A stretch of DNA of 28,284 nucleotides from Chlorokybus atmophyticus (taxonomy: Eukaryota; Streptophyta; Chlorokybophyceae; Chlorokybales; Chlorokybaceae), in NCBI GenBank assembly GCA_009103225.1, contig RHPI01002990.1:890206-918489 (forward strand), in the 5' to 3' direction. A model generated the notes under the pieces. The model ran no database searches. It was not told where the DNA came from and was given only the letters and a program-made list of their open reading frames with translations. This document shows, piece by piece, positions 10,407-21,696 of the stretch (position 1 is its first letter; each line of letters opens with the position of its first letter). A program made the position numbers and the translations under genes.

Positions 10407-11499
10407 TCAGTAGAACTCTGCCGGCCTGGACTCCTGTTCAAAGGGCTTCAGCTCAGCCTGCAACAAAACAGTAAACAGTTCCAAGCAGTCAGTCCCCACA
10501 GCGAATGATTTGCACTATCACAAGCGAGTCCTTGTTGCTTGCGCGTACCGCAAACTGCGTCTTCAGGTCGCCCAACTCCTTCTGCAAGTCTTCTATTGCG
10601 CTCAGCAACACCTCCATCGGCGAAGTCCGCTTTGTCGTTTGTATCTGCATGCATGCAAACGGAGCAGAAAAGATGAAATGACGACATAGGCATACCGTTG
10701 TACAGATACACATATGCAGTGCATGTTAAGGTGATGTGTATCCCTGCACGTGCACATGCTGTGATTGTATGCGCAGGCATGTGCATGTGTGTGTGTGTGT
10801 GTATTCACGCGCGAGCGTGTGTGCGTGCATGCATGTGTGCGTGCGGAGTACAGCTTGAACCTACTAACATACACGGATTCAATAAAGGGTGCAACCGTAC
10901 CCTGATATACATCTTGTACTCAAGCGGGTGTGGCATCTGGTAACCAGCAAATAGGACATCCTTGTCGCGCAGCAATTGCCTGCAAGAAAGCTCAAAGTTC
11001 AGCAATCTACACATCAAACACACACCCATATACATGCAACATCAATATTAACAATAACTGCATGCACAACTACCATATATCCATGGCGAAGAAAAAAAGG
11101 CATGCTGATGTGTGCAATTGTACAGCGAAGACAATACAACTTTGTGCTTACATTCTCAGCAGGTTGCCAACGGTGTGATCTTCCCTCTGGACGGTGAAAG
11201 TGGCTCCATTGGCCACCTTTGTGTCCTTTTGGTAAGAGACCCTGACAAAATGCAGATGAAAAGAGGAGCACACAGCGTGTATTCTACTGCATACTGTACC
11301 GTTGTGTCTGATCAAATGTCGTTGTCTACGTTTGTGCAACACTATGTGTGAAGCAACGCAACACAGACAAGAATTGAATCATGAGATTGGTTAGAACTAA
11401 TTTGCAGGCCAAGCAGTTTGTAAGGCTTTGGATAATATCTTCTTACTTTGCGACGCCTTCAGGGACGACAAAGCGCTCATGGCGCTCGGGCGCATTCAT
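10407..11499 (-). CDS. RPB11: RNA polymerase II subunit RPB11 (POLR2J)
   Basis: Five exons on the minus strand: 11499-11447, 11241-11152, 10979-10901, 10644-10549 and 10457-10407, totalling 122 residues (usual length 117-122). RPB11 pairs with RPB3 in the alpha-like heterodimer that seeds Pol II assembly in the nucleus. The family start [15 protein letters not shown] is intact. It is followed by [43 protein letters not shown], and [20 protein letters not shown] leading into the C-terminal helix. The last exon is chosen because a strong pyrimidine-rich acceptor (TGTTTTGTTGCAG) gives [16 protein letters not shown] then stop. Reading through the exon 4 donor instead would give a different tail ([13 protein letters not shown]...). 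A TGTAA motif lies about 35 bases past the stop. The gene is divergent from MRD1. Confidence 0.95.
10786..10802. repeat. (TG)n tract in an RPB11 intron
   Basis: A short TG dinucleotide run in the intron between RPB11 exons 3 and 4. It is followed by further alternating purine-pyrimidine sequence (GTGTGCGTGCATGCATGTG) to about 10850, a composition prone to Z-DNA. Confidence 0.85.
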
Positions 11500-11755
11500 C
11501 ACCCCACCTGTGCAATTCCACGTCGACGCCCACACTCACAACCACACCCACAACCACGCCTGTACCGCCGCCGCTCACCTCAGCAGCACCGCCAACAAGG
11601 AGTTCATTTGCGCTCAATTTGCCTTACATCATGTCAAGGCAAATGCATTAACATGTAGATTACATGTCAATGCATGAACCGATGTTGTTTTTCCACCCCG
11701 AATGCCTATATCCATTGGGTCTTACGTAACTCATTCTCGCAAGTAGAATTCTGAC

Positions 11756-11788
<33 letters not shown>

Positions 11789-11934
11789 AGGGGACGGGAA
11801 CGGCGTCTTCGGCGTCGTCGTAGGTAGCTGGCGCGTGTAGAGAGTCTCTACCACCTACTCAACGCTTGCTGGTTGGTGAAAGAGGGGGTCGGATTTGGTT
11901 CATGCGTGAGGCGGAGGCGGGTTGACCTGCAGCC
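11500..11934. promoter_or_regulatory. Divergent promoter region of RPB11 and MRD1, with (GGC)10
   Basis: A 435-bp gap separates the RPB11 start (leftward) from the MRD1 start (rightward). It contains ten perfect GGC units at 11757-11786, probably in the MRD1 5' leader or core promoter. I see no clear TATA box. Confidence 0.65.
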
Positions 11935-14900
11935 ATGTAAGTCACTGACTACCAATGCATGTTGAATTGGTTGCTACGCTGTCTGTTGGCGGGTTGCTAC
12001 TTGCGTTTGTGAAACTTCCAGCCTTATCAGTTGCGGATAACGAGTGTGCAGTTGTCAATATGAGAACAAGCTGCTGCTTTGTAGCTGCCTTGTTCAATTC
12101 AGAGAAGAGAGCAATCACCTCTGCTCAGCAGCTCTCATTGAAACTAGAGATTCTTAAGGCGACAACACTGTGTAGATAGGGCTTTAAAAGTTGGTTGCCT
12201 TAGCTCGAATAGCTTTTCTGCTGTCCTCCTGTTTGTGGGTGCATGCAAGCTTGTGGCATGTCAAGCATGTATGTTGAGCATACACTGAGCACCGCCTGCA
12301 CACCACGCAGCAGCATGCATTACAGACGAAGTGATCCTTCCAGTTGTTTGAAATTTCAGTTCGGAACCAGCCGCATGCAATCTCCTTAAAATGCTGTTGT
12401 GGTTTCGCCGTTGACAGGTCGCGAGTCTGCGTGAAGGGTGTCCCTACATACGTCAACGAGGACCGCCTGCGCGAGCACTTCTCTGCACGAGGCGAAGTCA
12501 CTGATGTCCGCATACCAAAAACCATGTAAGAGAGACTTTGCTTTACGACTTGTTGGTTTGCACTACTCGCACGCACAGTAAGTAGTCATGACTTCAACAA
12601 GTGCGGCAACTTCAGTCTAAGATTCATCATAACCTGTCTGACAGTGATGGACGCTCTCGGCAGATGGCGTTTGTCGGTTTCAAGACGGAGGAGGCCGCGG
12701 CGGCCGCCATCGGCTACTTCAACAAGTCCTATCTGGACACGTCCAGGCTGATTGTTGAGGTGAGAAAAGTCAACACGAGATATCTGTGTGCATTACCATC
12801 ATCAACTTGTAACGCTACTGTCGTGTTGTGGCAGTTGGCTTATGCCAAGGGCGATGCTTCCATGCACAGGCCCTGGAGCAAGCATTCTGAGGGCAGGTCT
12901 GCTTGGGAAAAGACTCATCATGCAACGTCTGATGATGAAGACAACAGCAAATCCAAAGCAAAGAGCAACAAAGGCGACGATGCCAATGGGAAAGATGGCA
13001 ATGATGCTGATGACCCTCAGCTGCAGGAGTTCTTGGCTGTCATGCAGCCAAGAAGGAACACAAAGCTTTGGGCGAATGATACCGTTGACAATGACAATGG
13101 CGGCAAAGGTGGTGCCATTGCTGCCAAGAAGAAATCCTCCAAGGATGCACTGAAGGCTGCGCGTGATGAAGCGAAGCCGCAGAAAGTTAAGAGCAAACGC
13201 AACAAGGGACAGAAAGATGGAAGGTAAGTACTATATGAGGTTGAAGTGTTGTTGGTAGTGGCGGTGGATCATGTCTGACTGTGTATCATGTGTCCAGTGA
13301 GAGCGATGACAGCGAGTTGTATGAAGATGTTCATAATGAGGTTCCGAAGTCGGCGGACGCATCTGCAGAAAGCTCTCAACAGGAAGCCGACGACTTGGAA
13401 GGTGGGTCATTACACAACAAGTTTTTGATTGCCTTATTTGACTTGCTCTGTGTTCAATGACGTTTACAATGTGTGCTACATCGTGCAATTGTTTGTGCTG
13501 CAGAACCAAAGAGCGGGGTGGTTATGGACGATGCTGTATCAAATATGGACTACTTGCGCAGCCGCGTGGCCACGTTCAACGATGAGACAGATGAGGAGGA
13601 AGAGGAAGAAGATGACGCCAAGGACAATGACGCGGACCCGCTGCAATTCGACGGACAAAACGGTGCCGTTGGGAAGCACGTTGACGCGCAAGACGACGAC
13701 ACAGATGGAGATGAGCAAGAGGCGGGTCCATCATCAGATGCAGTTGATGCTCACGAGCATTCAGTTCATCTTCACGGCGAGCGCGTAAACGAGAAGCCTT
13801 CCGTTTGCACGGTGAACGCGTCGGCAGCCGAGGCGGAAGAGGCGGACTTGATGGAAACAGGTCGGTTGTTCGTGCGCAACCTTGCGTACACGACAACCGA
13901 AGAGGAGCTGTCCGCTTTGTTTGGCGCTTACGGGGAGCTATCGGATGTCCACGTGGTGCGAGACAGAGAGACGAAGCGCTCCAAAGGCTTCGCGTACGTG
14001 CTGTTTCTGCTGCCCGAACACGCCGTGCGCGCTAAGGAGGAGCTTGACGGCAGCGTGTTTCAGGGAAGGCTTTTGCATCTTATACCTGCTAAGCTGCCGC
14101 CTGCATTGGAAGCGAGAAATGTGGACCCGCGTGCTGGAGCTGATGCGCGCAACAAGTTCAAAACAGAGAGAGAAGAGCAGAAGAAAGCTTCTGAGCGCGC
14201 GGGCAACACTAAGTCATGGAACGCTTTGTTCATGAGGAGTGATACTGTGGCAGACAGCGTGGCTGAGCGCTATGGTTTGAGGAAGAGTGAACTCGTTGAT
14301 GTTGAGGCCGGAGACTTGGCCGTGCGCATGGCGTTGGCGGAGACGCAGACCATTGCGGAGACGAAGAAAGGGCTTGAAGAGGAGGGAGTCGACGTGTCGT
14401 TGCTGGAAAAAGCCGCAGAGAACAATGGCAACATCGCGCGGTCCAACAACGTTCTCATTGTGAAGAACCTCCCTTTCTCGACGCAGCTGGCGGACCTGCT
14501 GCCAATGTTCGAGAAGTTTGGCACGCTCGGGAGAGTGGTTTTACCGTCGAGTCGTGCGCTCGCGCTGGTGGAGTATCTCGAGCCCAGTGACGCGAAGCCC
14601 GCCTTCCGCGCACTCGCGTACAAGCGGTTCCAACACGTGCCGCTCTACTTGGAATGGGCGCCGGAGGGAGTGTTTAATGCTGGCAATGCGAAGGAAGCGG
14701 CCAATGTGCGTGCGGCTTCTGCGCATGCGATCGTACATAAGAAGGTTGTTGAGAGCGGCTCCAAGGATGTTGTTAAGAAGGTGCTTGCGGCTGAAGAGGA
14801 GGATGAAACCCGCGTGCTGTTTGTGAAGAACTTGGCGTTTGCCACGAATGATGCGAAGCTGAAGGCGCACTTCAACAAAGGTAGCCCGGCTGGTCTGCTC

Positions 14901-15778
14901 GCCGCCACGGTGAAGATGAAAGCCAAAGGCAAAGATGGCAAGAAGCTCTCAATGGGCTTCGGCTTTGTTGAGTATAGAACCACAAAGGAGGCCGCCGCCG
15001 CCTTAGCTAAGTTGCAGGTACTGTTCTCTCACTTCTGGCCACTGTTTCAACCTGTACACACCTCAACATGTCTGCGTGTCAGTGTCAGTTAAGCATTGGT
15101 TTGCGGCAAGTGTCGCTTGCTTGTGGGGACGCGTGTCAAACTTCTTATTGTCATGCAGGGCTCCACACTTGACGGTCACGCACTTGATATACACTACAGC
15201 ACTGCGGCCGGGCAAGCAACCGAGGAAGAGGCGAGCAAGGCAAGGGCGCCTGATGGCAAGGGTATGTCGAGCACGAAGCTTATCGTCCGCAACGTCGCTT
15301 TCGAGGCCACCAGGAAGGACCTGCAGCAGCTGTTCGCACCGTTCGGTCAAGTGAAAAACATCAGGCTGCCGCGCAAGTTTGACGGCACACACCGTGGGTT
15401 TGCCTTCGTGGAGTTTGTGACCAAGCGGGAGGCGGATAGCGCGTTCGAAGCCATGCGCAATACGCATCTTTATGGCAGGCATCTGGTGGGTGTGTATGGA
15501 GTATATCAGCTTTTGCAGTGGCACTTGTGTTGTACACTTGTGTTGTGGGCATGTGCCTTACATTGAGGCACATGCCCAAAATCTATGTTGGTGTTATGCA
15601 GGTGTTTGAAAGAGCCAAAGAAGAGGAGGGCTTGGATGAGCTGCGTGCTAAGACTGCTGCGCAGTTCAGTGCGCTGGAAGAAGGTGGAGCCACTGCCCAA
15701 AGAGCAAAGAAGCGGAGGAAAGCAACGGAGTTTGTGGACGATGCCCAGCATGCCTTCGCTTCCCACATGGCAGATTAA
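11935..15778 (+). CDS. MRD1: MRD1/RBM19, five-RRM pre-rRNA processing factor
   Basis: Eight exons: 11935-11936, 12418-12525, 12645-12759, 12835-13223, 13298-13401, 13504-15017, 15159-15485 and 15602-15778. The total is 911 residues (yeast Mrd1 887, human RBM19 960). The start codon is split: AT ends exon 1 before GTAAGT, and G opens exon 2, giving MSRVCVKGVP, which matches human MSRLIVKNLP. The protein acts in the nucleolus as part of the small-subunit processome, needed for early pre-rRNA cleavages. There are five RRMs: about 1-76, 359-435, 555-625, 673-755 and 783-855, with RNP motifs such as RLFVRNL, KGFAYVLF, VLIVKNLPF, VLFVKNLAF, GFGFVEY and GFAFVEF. RRM3 has a reduced RNP1, as in orthologues. 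Between RRM2 and RRM3 is the family-specific block SWNALFMRSDTVADSVAERYG. The linker after RRM1 is acidic and lysine-rich. Five RRMs match yeast rather than the six of human RBM19. Confidence 0.95.
15546..15578. repeat. Perfect 12-bp inverted repeat (hairpin) in MRD1 intron 7
   Basis: TGGGCATGTGCC (15546-15557) is followed by a 9-base loop and its exact reverse complement (15567-15578). It sits in the 116-bp last intron, 23 bases before the acceptor, where it could fold in the pre-mRNA. Confidence 0.9.
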
Positions 15779-17839
15779 GCAAGCGCAGGAATGTAGTTGG
15801 TCGTTGGTTTGCAAGCCAAAAGCGAATGACAGTGGTTGTGGGTGTAGTCCGCGTTGTCGTAGCGTGATTGATGCAGATTGGTCAATCCGCAGTCATCACA
15901 TGCCGTGCGACAGCGTAGACAGCGTGCGTGCCTAGTATGGGTTGTCCATTGTATCAGATCATGACACAACCCCGCACAACAAAGCACATATGCCCCACGT
16001 GCAATTGCTGATCAATGGTGCGCAAGTTACGGCTTGCTGCGGCGCATGGCGTATGCTAGTGCACATGCTCCTTTGCCCAGGTATCCCTTGGCGCAACTCC
16101 AGCCCTCCCTCACCTGCCCCTGCCTGGTCTTGCCTAGTTGTTCTGCATGCACATAGGAACCCAGCCCCTTAGCTAGTTGTGCTGTTTGCTTACTTGTGTT
16201 GTTGATGAAGGCTGTACGCTCTGCCTTGTCCTGTTTGCTCTTATACTGGCTGGTTATCTCAATTCTATACCCTGCTGCGAAGGATGGCGATTTGTTGTAG
16301 CAGGGGTCAATGAGTAACATAAGACAAACCCGCTGCTTGTTGCAATCACGGCATTGCATTTGTGGTACGCACTACAGCCTTGCAGTAGTTGACCTGCCAT
16401 AGAATAATGTATATTGCATTTGGCCGCCCATTGCTGATAGTAGAGTTCATGGTCGTAAAATCACACATACCGATAGTTCACATAGTCAACGGCATGTGTG
16501 TTTTGGATCAATGTGCGCGTGGCAACATCCGTGCAGAAGATAGTGATTGACAAAATGAAATTGCATAGCGCATGTAGCCTGCCGTCAATGCCGGTACCTT
16601 GTACAGGTAAACACGAGGCTATTATAAGCATACATTTCAACGCCACGCATCATGTGTGCGCTAACCAAACCGAGTCCTGAAGGCAATTGTGGCATGCATC
16701 CATGTAGTCCTGACAGTTTACGTGCTTTGAACAGATATGGGTCACAACAATATCATTTCATTTGAAGTGCCATCCATTGCGTGGACGATGCTAATTTTAA
16801 TGATGCATATATTAAAGGAGACTCATTAACAAGATGTTCAAGGCTTGAAAGCCGTGCCGAAGCTCAAGCATAACAATATCATCATAGGCGAGCCTGCTAG
16901 TTGCAGCACCTAGCTTGAGGCTCCACTCGAACAAGGAAATTTACATTGAGATCATCGCGGTATAGGAAATTGCATACTGTAGTACTCGGTAGCTTGAGGG
17001 TTTGTACATGCAAAGTACATGGAGCGGCTGCACCCAAGTTTATGGTCAATCTGACATATAATATAGTGAATAATAGTTACAAAAATGTGGTGTAATTAAT
17101 GAGTCATTTAAGAGAGCACCGCAATCGTCACATGTGTGTTTAAAATTGCGGATAGACGCATTGCGTCTAAAATGTAGACATCGTTTATATATACAAACCA
17201 CTATTGGAATCCTACACTTATACAGTCCTCTCCGCTGTACATGTATGAGGTAGAACAAAGCAATGCCTCCATTGGTTGAGTTGCGCTAAAAGAGGGACTC
17301 AATTGGAGTAAGCACATGCCAATTGAAGAGACTGTGAAGGTCCAGCAAAATTCACTTCGGGACGATCAATTATGACGGTCAGAACTCTTGGCTAAAGTGG
17401 TGTCTCCGTTCAGCGATCGCAGTCACTTGAGAGAGCACTTGACCGCATGAATCCGCAGCGCCGCCAGCTGGCAGCTATGCAGGACGAGGACAGCCGAGCG
17501 ACACAGCCCCCAGATACTGTGAGCCGCGTCACGTGGCGTGACGTAAACTGACATTTTACTATTCATTACGCGATCACAGGGAGTTGATGCGCTAGCCTAG
17601 CGTGGTGACCAGCTGCGTGATCCCCTAGACGTGACGTGAATCACTCCGCTTAGGGCATGACGTTCAAGGGGGTCTCAGCAGCGTATCGCAGCGAATGGAT
17701 AAGCTTCCGCACAAGCTGTGACGGCTAGGCATATTCCCTTTGAAGTCCAACAACGTGTTAACAAGCTGCAGATGTATGCAAGGCAAACTGGCAGTGAACT
17801 GGAGTTGCCCGTCAGTTGAAACGAAAGGCGTTAAAGCGC
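15779..17839. other. Intergenic region after MRD1, no convincing gene
   Basis: About 2 kb. The first part should hold the MRD1 3' UTR. From about 16780 to 17230 the sequence is visibly AT-richer than the rest. A minus-strand open stretch (16359-16027) is followed by a donor-like GTAAGC, but its peptide resembles no family I know. A short ATG-initiated frame at 17449-17553 (MNPQRRQLAAMQ...) is also unrecognised. A G-box CACGTG (17530-17535) and three TGACGT motifs (17539, 17632 and 17658) cluster here. I see no RNA gene. Confidence 0.5.
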
Positions 17840-19291
17840 GTAGGATAGAGCCACGTGGCCTAGCTATTGCACGTTGCAGCCTGTTGCAGGTTGCAGGGGC
17901 AAGCAGCAGGATAACCAATTGTTGGTGCAATGCATTGTGACTGCCGTTGCGGTTGCTGTCAGTGGGGCCTGCGTCAACCAAACGGCAACTGTCGGTCCCT
18001 TCAACGAAGGGATGCCGTTCGGTCAAGTGTGGCGGCCAAAGTCAGTCAAGCGTCACTCGTGCCTAACCAACTAACCCAACCAAGCCGGAGGAGGCGGCGA
18101 CCGCTGCGGCGGCCTGCTTGGGCTCGTCGCAGTCGTCGGTTAGGGGGACGGGGTGCACACGTGGAGACTGGGTTGTTCTGCAATTTGCGCATGCTTGCCA
18201 CAATCAGCTGCACCGGCCGACCCTGCGCTGCTGTTGAGCTCAGTCCAGTGTTGTTCAGTTCAGCCGTAGCTTGCCGAAGTCGGTGGTATTGGTGGTGTTG
18301 GTCCACTGCTGCTGGTCGGTCGCCTTAGGTTCTTATGCTTGGTTGCTTGAGTGGAGGCTGCTTTGTAGGGCTTGGTGGTGAGCCCATTGCGCCTGCTGGG
18401 GCAAGGCAGCAGGGGGCGAAGGGTCAGCTGGTTCAGTATTCTCAAGCAGGCAAGTTCTAGCACTGCTGCTGTAGTAGCAGCCTGCTTCTCGTGCCGCCAG
18501 TGTCACAAGCAGAGGCTTTGCAAGTAGCAGTGCAGCAACTGACATTGTCATTGGATGTTACATGCTGCCGCATGCATGTAGTTAAAGCTAGTTCTTGACA
18601 GACGGTTCAATCCTGCTTGAGGACAAGGCCGTCATCACCTGCGCACGAGCTTCCAGCGGCAGTGACGCCTGTTCCTGACGGTACGTCGTCAAATGTTAAT
18701 AAGCTGTTCACAATCGGCACCTCGCTTTGCATGGGACTTCTCGTACAAGCATCATTCTCCAGTACTGGTTGTGCTTGGTAAATCTTGTTTTGCTCTCATT
18801 CAGGAGTGACCTGGGCTTGTGCGTGTGGTTCTCAGTGTGATGCATCTTGTCCATCTTCTCTTCCCTGAAAATTGTCTTTTCTTTGTCTTCCCCGCTCTTC
18901 CCCCCAATACGTACTCTGTGCAAGCAACGCAGTGGTGATTGTACATGCCTAGGCATGCCACAAATGTTGCATGGCGTCTTGCCGAGCTTGCTGATTGGAT
19001 ACAAGCCTGGCCCATCCTTGGTATGAATGAATTGTGTACTACGAGATTGCGATCTTGTAGGTCCAGTGGTCACTCATTGGAACTATGTGTCAGCACTCAA
19101 TGCACAAGCGTTGTCCTCATCTGAGGCTGTTTACCGTTGCTGCTTTGCACACTTCCGGCCCCTCGACACGCTGCACATGTGTGCCTCGCGAGTTGTCCAT
19201 GTTCTAGCTGCCAAGCTTGCTTTGTAAACAGGGGCTGGTGCGCATAAAGAGAAGTAGCTGGTAGGAGGTGGTCTGCTGCTGCGCTGCCAAG
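17840..19291 (+). other. WNK upstream region shared by both copies
   Basis: About 1.45 kb before the WNK start codon, present in both copies. It probably holds the promoter and 5' leader. Some pieces look exon-like: 18600-18680 lies between a TTGACAG acceptor and a G/GTACGT donor and is open. A frame ending at the TAA of 19227 (SALNAQALSSSEAVYR...) follows a TTGTAG acceptor at about 19058. I recognise no product; these may be leader exons or a small unknown gene. Confidence 0.4.
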
Positions 19292-21696
19292 ATGTCTGGG
19301 GAGTCTTTCAAAATGCAGTCCGCCAGTGGTCCCATCATGGATGATCCAGACTATGTCGAGGATCAGCCATTTGCAGCTGTGGAGCCTACTGGTCGCTATG
19401 GGAGGTACTCTGAAGTTTTGGGTAAGTTCTGTAGTTGTTACAAGCCAGACTGCTCTGCTGGTTTGAGCAGTATACCTACACCAAATCATGATTCCGAGAT
19501 GGCTAATGCATACGCCTTTGGCAATCTCAGGCGAAGGTGCATGTAAAATTGTCTATAAAGCATTTGATGAGGACGAGGGCATGGAGGTGGCGTGGAATGA
19601 GTGCAAGATGCGGGTTCTTATGCACAGCAAGGGAGAGCGTGATGCTATGCATGAGGTGGAGGTTTTGAAGACATTAAACCACAAAAACGTGATGAAGCTG
19701 TACGACTCATGGATTGATGCAGTCACAGGTGAGTTGAGGTCTGGCACTTGTTAGTCATGTGGAAGCAATGACGTGTCGTGCGCCTTGTGGTGTGACGTCC
19801 AATGACATGTCATGTGACATGCTTCTCTGTGTAGGTCACGTCATCTTTATCACTGAGATCTTCACATCTGGAACCCTGCGCCAATATCGGCATAGGCACA
19901 GGAATGCAGATATCAAAGCCGTCAAGAACTGGGCACGACAGATTCTTCGGGGTCTGCTCTACCTCCACACACACAACCCCCAGGTCATTCATCGCGACTT
20001 GAAGTGTGACAACATTTTTGTCAATGGCAACCAAGGTGAAGTCAAGATTGGGGATTTGGGCTTGGCAGCTATCATGGAGCATGCACACGTCGCGCAAACT
20101 TGTATAGGTATGTTAAAGCGCGTATCAACTTGCAATGCTGGTGTTGCTGCATTGCTACTGTGCTGAGACATGGTCGTCCAGGTACCCCTGAGTTCATGGC
20201 TCCTGAGCTTTATGATGAGAGTTATGATGAGAAGGTGGACATATATGCCTTTGGTGAGTTGGCATTACTATGCTGTCATGTGTTATAGTGACATGATGTT
20301 ATGATGAGAAGGTGGACATATATGCCTTTGGTGAGTTGGCATTACTATGCTGTCATATGTTGTAGTGTCATGAGCCGGAGCCTATATATCTGTGTGCTGT
20401 CACAGGTATGTGCATGTTGGAGCTGTTGACTCAAGACGTCCCATACCGGGAATGTCGAAATGCTGCTCATGTAAGTGGTATTCTTTTTGGTGCACACTCA
20501 GTCATGCTGCTGCTCGATGGCTGTGCTGTTGGTCCTAGACAACTGTGTTGATGATCTGCTTGTCATTGGCAGATCTACAAGAAGGTCTCTTCAGGCACGC
20601 CTCCCACATGCTACGAAAAGGTCAAGGATCCAGCCACGCGCAGTTTTATTGATCTCTGCATAGCCAGGAGCCCACCAGATCGCCTTTCGGCAGCGGAGCT
20701 CCTAATGCATCCATTCCTTGCCGCTGAGCCTCCCAGGGCATTGGGCACTGGTGAAGTCCTCATTCGCATAGCCACTAAGGACCCCATCACGAAGTGCGCG
20801 ACGTTGCCATTGCCAAAGGTGGCTAGTCAACCCGATGTCCTCTCAAGGGGCAGCAGCATGTCCGTTGCAGAACTAGGCAAAAGCAAATTGCAACCCCTGT
20901 CTTCATCCGCTGGTGACTTGCAAGCACCAACCCCTGTTCATGCAATCCACCGTGAGGAGTCCACTGAGAGCGTTGAGTTGGATGGTTGGCACTCCGATGC
21001 GCGCTCTTCGCCTGCAAGTGCGCCACAGACTCCCGAGCCAAGGCGCCAACCCCCGCCAGCCTCAGTGCGTGTGTCTGGTGCGCTCAGCCAAGAAGATCCC
21101 AGTATTTTCAACCTGAAGATCAGGATCAGGGCTTCAGATGAGAACTCAGGCCGTGTCATCAAGGTAAACATGGGGTAGGTGGCGGCAGTGCTGCAGTTGG
21201 CTGATGCGGTTGTCACAGCTAACTCGTGCTTCTGATGTAGTTCCCATACGACTTGCGTGTGGACACCGCTGTGTCCGTTGCATCGGAGCTGGTTGAGGTG
21301 CTGCAGATCGCTCACAGTTACCAAGTAATCATTGTTGAAGGCATTGAGCAAATCCTTGCGTCCGTGACCACAGAAACGGTCCTCTCCGATGCAGCTCAGG
21401 CCGCGGAGAAGGCACCAGAACATCAGCAGGCTGCTCCTCTGCCAGCCAAGGAGCAGCAATCAATACAAGAAGTGGTGAAGATTGGGGGTGAAGATTCAAT
21501 GTTGGTTTACAGTGCCCGTCACCCTGCCAGCAATGGCGTGGTCTCAACAACCATTGCGCCAACCAGTTCACCAGCTGTTTCTGCAATCAGTCCTAGCAAG
21601 CCGCGCAACTCAAATGTGTCCGCATCTGCAAGGCCCGAGGTCAAGCGGTCCCCTACCAAAGCAGAGTTCGTTGATCCCTATTCATTCATGTGCTAG
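19292..21696 (+). CDS. WNK (with-no-lysine) serine/threonine kinase, plant-like, complete copy
   Basis: Seven exons: 19292-19421, 19531-19728, 19835-20107, 20182-20253, 20406-20470, 20573-21163 and 21241-21696, giving 594 residues. The kinase domain spans about 38-295 and starts with the plant WNK signature [19 protein letters not shown]. The usual VAIK lysine is replaced (VAWNECK), and the ATP lysine is in the glycine-rich loop (K49 in GEGACKIVY), the defining WNK arrangement. Other motifs are HRDLKCDN (D164), DLG in place of DFG (D183), [24 protein letters not shown], and [13 protein letters not shown]. Residues about 425-470 (NLKIRIRA to [17 protein letters not shown]) match the CCT/OSR1_C-like domain of WNKs, which docks peptide motifs. 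The Ser/Pro-rich tail ends VDPYSFMC. WNKs respond to chloride, osmolarity and, in plants, circadian and developmental cues. An in-frame ATG at 19268 would add eight residues. Exon 4 and its donor are tandemly repeated in intron 4. Confidence 0.95.
20221..20373 (+). repeat. 77-bp tandem repeat spanning the WNK exon 4/intron 4 junction
   Basis: 20221-20296 and 20298-20373 match at 73 of 76 positions, and the first 59 bases are identical. Each unit holds the last 33 bases of exon 4 plus the GTGAGT donor and 5' end of intron 4. The gene therefore has a second intact donor at 20331 inside the intron. Using it would add 77 bases, shift the frame and bring in a TAG. The same structure is in the second WNK copy at 26530-26682. 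Confidence 0.95.

Larger units (their letters stand above)
17840..21659. repeat. Large direct duplication, copy 1 (3,820 bp)
   Basis: This block recurs at 24149-27968 with a constant offset of 6,309 bp. I found no difference, including in introns and upstream non-coding sequence, in the lines compared directly. Copy 1 begins at GTAGGATAGAGCC. The match on the right is ended by the N in copy 2, so the original unit could be longer. Confidence 0.93.

Noticed and set aside
10489-10548. RPB11 read-through tail [19 protein letters not shown]
   Set aside because: A strong donor at 10548 and a strong acceptor before 10457 give a more normal RPB11 C-terminus. The read-through form would be a retained intron.
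13576-13896. Long open frame antisense to MRD1 exon 6
   Set aside because: It is a shadow of the acidic-linker and RRM2 codons; the plus-strand frame matches MRD1 throughout.
16027-16359. Minus-strand 110-codon frame with a GTAAGC donor-like site
   Set aside because: The peptide (YRIEITSQYKSKQDKAERTAF...) looks mildly coding, but no family, start context or partner exon could be supported.
20221-20373. CRISPR-like or satellite array
   Set aside because: There are only two units, with no spacers, and they span a splice junction; this is a simple tandem duplication in a eukaryotic gene.
21253-21459. Minus-strand frame opposite WNK exons 6-7
   Set aside because: It is a shadow of the CCT-like domain exon, whose plus-strand frame is clearly the conserved one.
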